A stretch of 64,000 bases of DNA from an uncultured Lachnospiraceae bacterium (GTDB lineage Bacteria > Bacillota > Clostridia > Lachnospirales > Lachnospiraceae), in assembly GCA_947648875.1 (NCBI GenBank), contig CANSPM010000005.1, forward strand, positions 1 through 64,000, given 5' to 3'. The notes beneath the pieces were generated by a model. The model was given only the letters and a program-made list of their open reading frames with translations. It made no database searches and was not told the origin of the DNA. The stretch's first letter is position 1. Every line of letters begins with the position of its first letter. The translations under genes were made by a program, and so were the position numbers. Shown here piece by piece: positions 38,060 through 45,083 of this stretch.

Positions 38060-39205
38060 TCATCCTGAGATCTCCGACTCTGGCACAGCCATCCCCGCCA
38101 GCTTCTCCCGCTTGTAGGCAGCAAACCGTCCCTGGTCCAGTGCGTCCCTGATCTCCGCCATCATTGTATTGTAAAAATACAGATTGTGCAGCACGCAAAG
38201 ACGCATACCCAGCATCTCCTTTGCCTTCAACAGATGCCGAATATATGCCCGGGAGTACCGCCTACAGGCCGGACAGCCACAGCCCTCCTCAATAGGCCGC
38301 CCGTCCAGTTCATATTTGGCATTGAACAGATTGATCTTCCCATGTCCCGTATACAGATGCCCATGTCTGCCGTTCCTGCTGGGGTACACACAGTCAAAAA
38401 AATCCACGCCCCGTTCCACGCTCTCCAGTATATTGGCCGGAGTTCCTACTCCCATGAGATAGGTTGGTTTATCCGTTGGCAAATACGGCACCACTTCCTC
38501 CAGAATATGATACATCTCCTGATGCGTTTCCCCGACGGCCAGTCCTCCTACGGCATAGCCGTCCAGTTCCATCTCCCGGATGCGCCTGGCATGCTCGATG
38601 CGAATGTCATCATAGACGGCCCCCTGATTGATTCCAAAGAGCAGCTGCTCCCGATTGATGGTGTCCTCCAGCTCGTTCAGCCGCCGCATCTCCCGCTTGC
38701 AGCGCTCCAGCCAACGGGTGGTGCGTTCTACAGACGCCTGGACATAGGACTTCTCCGCCTTGCTGGGAGCACACTCGTCAAAGGCCATGGCAATCGTGGA
38801 AGCCAGGTTAGACTGAATCCGCATGCTCTCCTCCGGTCCCATAAAAATCCTGCGCCCATCTATATGGGAGTTAAAATACACCCCCTCCTCCTTAATCTTG
38901 CGCAGTCCCGCCAGAGAAAAAACCTGGAAACCACCTGAATCCGTGAGTATAGGCTTATTCCAAGACATAAAACGATGCAGACCTCCCATCTGCTTTACCA
39001 CGATATCCCCCGGTCGCACATGCAGATGATATGTATTGGACAATTCCACCTGCGTCCCTATCTCCTCCAAATCCTCCGTGGATACAGCTCCCTTGATGGC
39101 GGCCACCGTTCCCACATTCATAAATACCGGAGTCTCAACATTCCCGTGCACAGTGGACAGACGCCCCCTCTTGGCCCTGCCCTCCATTTTTAAAATCTGA
39201 TACAT
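38060..39205 (-). CDS. tgt: tRNA-guanine transglycosylase
   Basis: Tgt exchanges guanine 34 of GUN-anticodon tRNAs for preQ1 on the way to queuosine. The 381-residue sequence holds the substrate-binding DSGGFQVFSL, the nucleophile region FFDCVYPSRNGRHG, and the zinc site CGCPACRRYSRAYIRHLL with its later histidine. I choose the ATG at 39205; the ORF-track start is a TTG too close to the GGAGGAT ribosome binding site. The 209-bp gap to yajC shows nothing clear beyond AT-rich sequence. Confidence 0.96.
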   Translation of the reverse strand: MYQILKMEGRAKRGRLSTVHGNVETPVFMNVGTVAAIKGAVSTEDLEEIGTQVELSNTYHLHVRPGDIVVKQMGGLHRFMSWNKPILTDSGGFQVFSLAGLRKIKEEGVYFNSHIDGRRIFMGPEESMRIQSNLASTIAMAFDECAPSKAEKSYVQASVERTTRWLERCKREMRRLNELEDTINREQLLFGINQGAVYDDIRIEHARRIREMELDGYAVGGLAVGETHQEMYHILEEVVPYLPTDKPTYLMGVGTPANILESVERGVDFFDCVYPSRNGRHGHLYTGHGKINLFNAKYELDGRPIEEGCGCPACRRYSRAYIRHLLKAKEMLGMRLCVLHNLYFYNTMMAEIRDALDQGRFAAYKREKLAGMAVPESEISG

Positions 39206-39300
39206 ATATCTCAAATCCTCCGCAAACTCTCCCCTTTCGGGGAACCGTGTGTTTATCTTAACACAGCTATTTCAAATCCGCATCCTTTTTTTACGAAAAG

Positions 39301-39329
39301 TTGCTATTTTTTTTTAAATTCGCTATAAT
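39301..39329 (+). promoter_or_regulatory. Promoter for aroC
   Basis: TTGCTA is followed after 17 bp by TATAAT on the plus strand. The spacer is a T-rich tract. The aroC start is 150 bp further on; the leader contains no obvious terminator, T-box or riboswitch. Confidence 0.65.
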
Positions 39330-39478
39330 CTATAGGAAAATATGGATATGTTAAAACAGATGCCTCGCCGCCATCGCTTGCAACAATAAAAACAGACTTA
39401 GCCTGTTTCCCACATGGCTATTATTCCGTAAGTCTTGCGGGGCAGCGGACATAAAGACTCAGATAAGGAGAAAACATC

Positions 39479-40579
39479 ATGGCTGGATCAACTTTTGGCA
39501 ATTTATTCCGTATTACCACCTGGGGAGAATCCCATGGGGCCGCTCTGGGAGTGGTCATTGACGGCTGTCCCGCAGGACTGGCTTTGACGGAGGCGGATAT
39601 CCAACGCTATCTGGACCGACGCAAACCCGGTCAAAGTAAAATCACCACCTCCCGAAACGAGGCGGATCAGGTGGAAATCCTCTCCGGCGTGTTTGATGGC
39701 CGCGCCACAGGCACTCCCATCTCCCTGCTGGTGCGCAACACCTCTCAGATTTCCAGAGATTACAGTGAGATCGCCTCCTGCTATCGTCCCGGCCATGCGG
39801 ATTACACTTTTGACCGTAAATATGGTTTCCGGGATTACCGGGGAGGCGGACGTTCCTCTGGCAGAGAGACCCTCGGCAGAGTAGCGGCAGGAGCCATTGC
39901 ATGCAAAGTCTTGAAACAGCTGGGTATAGAGGTCTGTGCCTACACCCGCTCAATCGGCCCTGTATCCATAGACCCTGCACGTTTTGAAGCCGATGCCATC
40001 TCTTCAACCCGCACCGCCATGCCTGACCGCGCGGCGGATGCCCGGGCAGTGGCTTACCTGGAGGAAGCCATAAAACGTCTGGATTCCGTAGGCGGTGTCA
40101 TGGAGTGCCGCGTGTCAGGAGTTCCCGCCGGAATCGGTGATCCCGTATTCCGCAAACTGGATGCCCTTCTGGCCCAGGCCGTCATGTCCATAGGCGCGGT
40201 AAAAGCAGTGGAGATTGGCGATGGTGTTGCTGTGTCCACCCGCTACGGCAGCGAGAACAACGACGCCTTCCGCATGGAACAGAACAGAGTGACAAAGGCC
40301 ACCAATCACGCGGGCGGCATTCTGGGAGGTATCAGCGACGGCAGCGACATACTGATCCGCGCCCATGTGAAACCCACCCCCTCCATCTATGCCCCCCAAC
40401 AGACTGTGGACAACTCCGGTCAGGAAATTGACATACAGATCAAAGGCCGTCACGATCCCATTATCGTCCCAAGAGCCATAGTCGTGCTGGAATGCATGAC
40501 TGCAATTACCCTCCTGGACGCCATGATGGCCAATCTGTGCTGCCGCATGGACAGCCTGGAGTCTTTCTACAGACACTAA
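39479..40579 (+). CDS. aroC: Chorismate synthase
   Basis: AroC converts EPSP to chorismate with reduced FMN, the last step of the shikimate pathway. The 366-residue protein shows the family signatures [38 protein letters not shown] and [13 protein letters not shown]. It is complete, and AAGGAGAAAACATC-ATG sets the start. It is one of very few plus-strand genes here and stands alone, with no other aro gene in the window. Confidence 0.97.
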   Translation: MAGSTFGNLFRITTWGESHGAALGVVIDGCPAGLALTEADIQRYLDRRKPGQSKITTSRNEADQVEILSGVFDGRATGTPISLLVRNTSQISRDYSEIASCYRPGHADYTFDRKYGFRDYRGGGRSSGRETLGRVAAGAIACKVLKQLGIEVCAYTRSIGPVSIDPARFEADAISSTRTAMPDRAADARAVAYLEEAIKRLDSVGGVMECRVSGVPAGIGDPVFRKLDALLAQAVMSIGAVKAVEIGDGVAVSTRYGSENNDAFRMEQNRVTKATNHAGGILGGISDGSDILIRAHVKPTPSIYAPQQTVDNSGQEIDIQIKGRHDPIIVPRAIVVLECMTAITLLDAMMANLCCRMDSLESFYRH

Positions 40580-40611
40580 AATTGATGTTCTGCGTGTGTT
40601 TTGTCGTTATT

Positions 40612-40648
40612 AACCATAGAATCCACACTCTGTCAGGATTCTATGGTT
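40612..40648 (+). repeat. Palindrome with CTCTGYCAG loop, copy 2, at the aroC 3' end
   Basis: AACCATAGAATCC and GGATTCTATGGTT form a perfect 13-bp stem around ACACTCTGTCA. The arms and loop match copies at 22863 and 41959. It may serve as the aroC terminator although no U-run follows. Confidence 0.6.
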
Positions 40649-40737
40649 ATGCATAACTGACTTCACACCCTGAGAGCATTCATTTCATGTAAAATAGACT
40701 TCACGCTCAGACAGGGGGTTATTGTCATGTACACAAA

Positions 40738-40784
40738 ACGGCCTTGCCATGACGCCGGGAGGCGGTCTGATATGGCTAGGCCGT
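40738..40784 (-). terminator. Terminator of the lactonase gene
   Basis: On the minus strand ACGGCC...GGCCGT closes a long interrupted stem with inner GCCAT/ATGGC and CCGCC/GGCG arms, followed by TTTTG. It lies about 50 bp after the lactonase stop. Confidence 0.6.
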
Positions 40785-40833
40785 ATATATCTTAATACTT
40801 TGAACCCGGATGGCCAGGACAGCTCCTGTTCTC

Positions 40834-41886
40834 TTACACCAGCTTATGGAAAATAATAGAGTTGGGAGCTGCCAGCTTCATCGGTGCGCCGTTCATTGTC
40901 ATCGTCCCGTTTTTTACATCAATTTTAAAGAAGGTCAATGTTCCCGACTCATGGTTCAAAGAAACAATAAACTTGTTGTTGGGGAAAATATCCGCGTCCT
41001 TAGGGAACTCTCCACTGATAGGCAGACAGAAATTCTTGGTCAGCAGACCATCCTCTTTGTTCACATTATATAAAATCACGGAATTATCTCCCGCATTGGA
41101 ACTGAGCAGATAATTGTAATCCATGGAAAAACTCAGCGCGCTGGCCGCGCTTCCCTGCGTTGCATCCTCATTCACCGTAGGAATGCTCTGAACCTTGCTA
41201 AAATACGGAACGCCCTCCCTGTCCTCGTAGGAATACACATCCACACAACACTTCCACTCGTGCACAATATAGACAAAACGACCGTCCTGAGAAATTTTAA
41301 TATGCCGGGGCGCCGCCTCCATCTCACTGCGGATCACGTCGGCAATCCGCAAGGTACCGCCGCGGGGATTAAAAGCATATACATTCACGTGGTCCATACC
41401 CTGGTCTGCCACCAGCAGGTACTTGTTATCATGTGTCATCCGGGCACAGTTGATATGAGGACGGAAATTCCGCTCCGACAGACTCCCCATACCCTTGTGA
41501 TATATTTCATCGGTGATGGAACCCACAGATCCGTCTTCCTCCACTCGCAGCACAGTCAGTTTGCCGTCATGATATCCTGCCACAAAAAGATACTTGTCCG
41601 TATAGTCCGTGGACAGGTAACATCCCCTCATCCCATTGATCGGAGCAAAATTAAGCAATTCCAGACTGCCGTCCTTCATAATCGTATATGCCTCCACTCC
41701 AAAATCCGTTATAGAATACAGGCATTTGCCGTTGTGGGAGATCGTCACATAGGATGAATTAGTGATCTCTACCTTGTCCTTTTCTGTGAAACGTCCCTTC
41801 TCCATATCTACATCATACACTCTGATACCATGGCTGTCCCCCATTGTATAGGTAGATACATACGCAACATATTTCTCTTTCGCCAT
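40834..41886 (-). CDS. Seven-bladed beta-propeller lactonase family protein (YkgB/Pgl-like)
   Basis: This protein of about 350 residues belongs to the 6-phosphogluconolactonase-type propeller family. Repeated blade motifs are visible, such as SYVTISHNGKCLYSITDFGVEAY, RHIKISQDGRFVYIVHEW and SFSMDYNYLLSSNAGDNSVI. Family members hydrolyse 6-phosphogluconolactone or other sugar lactones, though the substrate of this clade is uncertain. No signal peptide is present. I choose the ATG at 41886, which has the best spacing to GGAGGAGG; the ORF-track extension of 29 residues is not supported. Confidence 0.85.
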   Translation of the reverse strand: MAKEKYVAYVSTYTMGDSHGIRVYDVDMEKGRFTEKDKVEITNSSYVTISHNGKCLYSITDFGVEAYTIMKDGSLELLNFAPINGMRGCYLSTDYTDKYLFVAGYHDGKLTVLRVEEDGSVGSITDEIYHKGMGSLSERNFRPHINCARMTHDNKYLLVADQGMDHVNVYAFNPRGGTLRIADVIRSEMEAAPRHIKISQDGRFVYIVHEWKCCVDVYSYEDREGVPYFSKVQSIPTVNEDATQGSAASALSFSMDYNYLLSSNAGDNSVILYNVNKEDGLLTKNFCLPISGEFPKDADIFPNNKFIVSLNHESGTLTFFKIDVKNGTMTMNGAPMKLAAPNSIIFHKLV

Positions 41887-41932
41887 AGTCATATACCTCC
41901 TCCAAGTCGTTTCTTTACCGCGTTTCATCCGA

Positions 41933-41961
41933 ATTATAGCACAAACCCTCCGAAAAAACAA
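41933..41961 (-). promoter_or_regulatory. Promoter for the lactonase gene
   Basis: TTGTTT is followed after 17 bp by TATAAT on the minus strand. The -35 overlaps the palindrome at 41959-41991, so that element may affect this promoter. Confidence 0.55.
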
Positions 41962-41991
41962 TAGAATACACACTCTGCCAGAAGTCTATTG
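41959..41991. repeat. Palindrome with CTCTGYCAG loop, copy 3
   Basis: CAATAGA and TCTATTG form the outer stem; the interior reads ATACACACTCTGCCAGAAG, matching the loop of copies at 22863 and 40612. The inner arm is less well paired than in the other two copies. Confidence 0.55.
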
Positions 41992-42002
41992 TCATGAACA
42001 AC

Positions 42003-42032
42003 ACAAAAGCCCAACCGGTCAAGGCGGGCTTT
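42003..42032 (-). terminator. Terminator of the Cys/His-rich gene
   Basis: AAAGCCC and GGGCTTT pair around a loop that includes CCGG, followed on the minus strand by TTTTGTG, about 50 bp after the 42084 stop. Confidence 0.6.
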
Positions 42033-42083
42033 CGCTGGAACAACAAAGTCTATTTCTCGTCAGTATAACATGTTTCCGGAATG

Positions 42084-42404
42084 CTAATCCGCATCACAAC
42101 CGCAGGTCTCACCGCTGGAAATGCTGGGGAAATTGTTCCACGCGGAGGGTCCGCCCTGCCTACAGTCATGGTCGTGATCATCATGGTGGTCATGATGATC
42201 ATGATGGTCATGGCAGTCGTGGTCATCATGCATGGCCGGACATCTCACAGGACCACGATTTTCCCTCATACAGGGGCAATCGTTGTCACAATGCCGATCT
42301 CTCCGGCAGCAATTATTGCAGCTTCCACCGCATCCACAGCTACCTCCCCAACTGTTTTGGCAGCCGCCGCAGGTCAGCAGCAAAAGGATAATCAGACAAT
42401 TCAT
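42084..42404 (-). CDS. Small Cys- and His/Asp-rich protein, putative metal binder
   Basis: This 106-residue protein starts with a short hydrophobic segment (MNCLIILLLLTCGGC). A cysteine-rich region follows (GGSCGCGGSCNNCCRRDRHC), then an alternating His/Asp run (HDCHDHHDHHDHHDDHDHDC) and a short tail ending GETCGCDAD. I recognise no named family. The composition suggests binding of soft metals by cysteines and Zn, Cu or Ni by histidines. The N-terminus could be a signal or lipoprotein-like anchor. Spore-coat or exosporium proteins of Clostridia can be similarly biased, which is another possibility. Confidence 0.65.
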   Translation of the reverse strand: MNCLIILLLLTCGGCQNSWGGSCGCGGSCNNCCRRDRHCDNDCPCMRENRGPVRCPAMHDDHDCHDHHDHHDHHDDHDHDCRQGGPSAWNNFPSISSGETCGCDAD

Positions 42405-42455
42405 ATGCTATGCTTCCTATCCGTCTTTGTTACTTTATCCTATGCCACAAATACA

Positions 42456-44567
42456 TTAATGTTCCTGATCCGCCTGTCTGTTTCCGCTATAATAAACAGT
42501 AATACTCCTGGGACCGGTCCGCAGTACCTGCCCTTCCGCAGTCGCCTGCCCCTTCTCCTGATCTGCCTGCGTCTTTGCCGCATCCGCTCTACCTGCCTGT
42601 CCTGCCTCTGTGCAAAGCACCTTTCTCCATATTTGTCCTCTGGGAAGCCTGGGCAACGCAAAATCGTGGCTTTCCCAATGCATGTTTACCGCGATATACC
42701 AGCAACCCTCATCCTTTTCCTTGCCATAAACGCCATTCAGCAGAATGCCGATGTGACGGTTATAGGCATCCCAGACAGGTCTCCAGGCCTCCGAGCCATG
42801 ATAGGACAGATCCGGACTCCCACAGGAGATGTAATCCATCAGGCGACACTCCCGCTCCAAATGAAAAATACTGTGCTGTCTGCGCAGACAGATCAACTCC
42901 CGCACAAAAGCATACAGATCGCCATGCCTCTCCCGTTCATTCCAATTTACCCAAGTCACTGCGTTATCCTGACAGTAAGGATTATTATTGCCCCTCTGGG
43001 TCCGCCCAAACTCATCCCCCATGAAAAAATAGGGAGTCCCCTGAGATAACATAAGCAGGGTGAACGCATTGCGCAGCTGCTTCATCCGCAGGATCTGTAT
43101 CTGTTTTTTGCGGGAAGCCCCTTCCGCGCCGCAATTCCAGCTGTAATTGGAGTCGCTGCCATCCCTGTTGTTCTCTCCATTGTCCTCATTGTGTTTCCTG
43201 TCATAAGAAACCATATCCATCATGGTAAAGCCTGCATAATCCGCAAAATAGTTAATCACGCCCTTTTGGCGGGGATTGCACCGCATTCTCTGCATAGCCG
43301 CATACAGCATACCCTCATCCCCCTTCAAAAAGCGTCTCATCTCCTGCTGGAAACCCTCATTATAGACAGCCAGATTTCGATACCTTGGTGTTTTTTCATA
43401 GCCATAAATCTGCTCTGTAGGGAAATCATAATACCAAATCTTTCTGTCACAGAGAGCCGGGTCCGACGCTATCGCATGACTCTGTAACGCTCCCCCCATC
43501 AGATGAAAACCATCCACATGGTAAGTCCAACTCCAGTAGCGCAGTATGTTCAGGATTTCATCCGTGGGGATATGATCCGGAAAATAGAACTGTAAAATAA
43601 TCTCCATCCCTCTGGCATGCAACGCCTTCACCAAATCCTTAAGTTCCGTGGCAACATCATCTGTAGCGGCATAACCTCGTTTGGGCGCGTAATAGTACCC
43701 CTCCTGGTATCCCCAGTAGTTCAGCCTGGCCTGGCCACAGGCCTCCTGTTTCTCCTTGTGGGGACGTTTTCTGCCTCCCACAGCCTGTCCATCTTCTCCC
43801 TGGGATTCGGACTGACTACGAGATTGGATTTGTCCCTGTGCTCTGACTCGGTCCTGTGAACCAAATTGCCCCTGTGCGTCAATTTGCTCCTTGGGTTCGA
43901 ACCGTTCCTGCGATTTGGCAGGCTCCGGCATTCCGGTCTGCATCTGCGCCTCACATGCCACATGTTTCATCCACGGCGCATCAGCGATCCCCGTCTCCAG
44001 CCGCTCCGATTCTATCTGTTCATAGATGGGTTGCAATTCTATTGTGGTAATTCCAAGCTGTTGTAGGTAATTCAATTTTTCTCCGATTCCCGCAAAAGTC
44101 CCTCTGTTCTTTACACCTGATGAACTATGCATGGTAAAACCCCTGACATGCATGCCATAGCAGATCACATCTTCGTAGGAGATTCTGGGACAGGCATCCC
44201 CCTCCCAGTCATAGGGGGTATCGTTAATTACCGCCCGATAATCTCTGGGACTGTGAGGCGCGCCATATTTCCCCTTGATTTCAAAAGCACGGGCCCAACG
44301 GTCAGGAAACACCTTGTTTCCACTATAAAACAGATAACTGATCCGCTCCGCAGGAACTCCCGTGAGTACACCATACCGAACATTACCCAGTCTGTCCTGA
44401 GGCCTAAATGCATACTTTTTAAGTAGTCTGCCGCTCTCTCTCTGGTAGACCAACACGCCGCAGTCTTCCTCCTTGGAGGGAAAAGAAACCCTGATGCCGT
44501 TCATTTCCCGCCCAAATGAATACGCCCCGTAAGGGAATGGAAAATTCAAATATGTCATTTCGCCCAT
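42456..44567 (-). CDS. GH13-fold protein lacking catalytic residues (debranching-enzyme-like pseudoenzyme)
   Basis: This protein of about 703 residues resembles glycogen debranching enzymes: an N-terminal CBM48-like domain, a barrel (YGMHVRGFTMHSSSGV, NYLQQLGITTIELQP), and a C-terminal beta domain. The barrel ends MVSYDRKHNEDNGENNRDGS and YFFMGDEFGRTQRGNNNPYC are typical. The catalytic positions are not: region I reads EIILQFYF instead of a D-x4-NH pattern, region II DGFHLMGG instead of DGFRxD, and region IV NYFADYAGF instead of the HD pair. A Gln/Ser-rich insertion lies near residues 215-280. It may bind but probably does not cleave glucan. The start is the ATG at 44567 behind AGGAGAGG. Confidence 0.8.
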   Translation of the reverse strand: MGEMTYLNFPFPYGAYSFGREMNGIRVSFPSKEEDCGVLVYQRESGRLLKKYAFRPQDRLGNVRYGVLTGVPAERISYLFYSGNKVFPDRWARAFEIKGKYGAPHSPRDYRAVINDTPYDWEGDACPRISYEDVICYGMHVRGFTMHSSSGVKNRGTFAGIGEKLNYLQQLGITTIELQPIYEQIESERLETGIADAPWMKHVACEAQMQTGMPEPAKSQERFEPKEQIDAQGQFGSQDRVRAQGQIQSRSQSESQGEDGQAVGGRKRPHKEKQEACGQARLNYWGYQEGYYYAPKRGYAATDDVATELKDLVKALHARGMEIILQFYFPDHIPTDEILNILRYWSWTYHVDGFHLMGGALQSHAIASDPALCDRKIWYYDFPTEQIYGYEKTPRYRNLAVYNEGFQQEMRRFLKGDEGMLYAAMQRMRCNPRQKGVINYFADYAGFTMMDMVSYDRKHNEDNGENNRDGSDSNYSWNCGAEGASRKKQIQILRMKQLRNAFTLLMLSQGTPYFFMGDEFGRTQRGNNNPYCQDNAVTWVNWNERERHGDLYAFVRELICLRRQHSIFHLERECRLMDYISCGSPDLSYHGSEAWRPVWDAYNRHIGILLNGVYGKEKDEGCWYIAVNMHWESHDFALPRLPRGQIWRKVLCTEAGQAGRADAAKTQADQEKGQATAEGQVLRTGPRSITVYYSGNRQADQEH

Positions 44568-44653
44568 GTTTTCCTCTCCTGTTTTTCGTCCCACAGATTG
44601 CCCTACTGCGCTTTTGCCTCGGAATCTGCTGAATTTCATTCTTATATATACTG

Positions 44654-44682
44654 ATTATAGCCTATTTCTTGTAATATGTAAA
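44654..44682 (-). promoter_or_regulatory. Promoter for the GH13-fold gene
   Basis: TTTACA is followed after 17 bp by TATAAT on the minus strand, about 85 bp upstream of the start codon. It is back to back with the plus-strand promoter at 44688. Confidence 0.65.
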
Positions 44683-44687
44683 TCTTG

Positions 44688-44716
44688 TTGCAATAAAAAA
44701 AACAATATTGTACAAT
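44688..44716 (+). promoter_or_regulatory. Promoter for the DUF1292 gene
   Basis: TTGCAA is followed after 17 bp by TACAAT on the plus strand, about 45 bp upstream of the start codon. Only 5 bp separate it from the divergent -35 element. Confidence 0.7.
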
Positions 44717-44762
44717 AAACCTATAACCTGCTATATGTCATTACAGAAAGAGAGGATATTAT

Positions 44763-45083
44763 ATGGCAAAAAACGAAGAACCCCTTGAGGAAATGACTGT
44801 GGAGCTGTCTCTGGATAATGGTCAGGATGTAACCTGCGCCGTCATCACAATCCTGGAAGTGGAGGGACAAGATTATATCGTCCTGCTGCCCCTGGATGAA
44901 AAGGGAGAGAACCAGGATGGTGAGGTGTGGTTCTACCGCTATAGCGAAAATCCTGACGATCCCAATGAGGAGCCGGAGTTGGACTATATCGACAGCGACG
45001 ATGAGTATGAGAAAGTTGCCGATGCCTTTGACGAATTTCTGGACAATCAGGAGTTTGACGAGATCCTGCCGGATGAGGAGTAA
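44763..45083 (+). CDS. DUF1292 domain protein (YrzB-like)
   Basis: This small, very acidic protein of 106 residues matches the DUF1292 pattern: TVELSLDNGQDVTCAVITI, DYIVLLPLDE, and a Glu/Asp-rich tail with EVWFYRY. The family is widespread in Firmicutes with no established function. GAGAGGATATT-ATG supports the start. The 3' end overlaps the convergent uvrD-type gene by 37 bp, so the two transcripts are antisense at their ends. Confidence 0.88.
   Translation: MAKNEEPLEEMTVELSLDNGQDVTCAVITILEVEGQDYIVLLPLDEKGENQDGEVWFYRYSENPDDPNEEPELDYIDSDDEYEKVADAFDEFLDNQEFDEILPDEE

Noticed and set aside
43860-43910. tRNA-like GGTTCGAACC near 43893
   Set aside because: It lies within the GH13-fold coding sequence and has no acceptor stem or cloverleaf partners.
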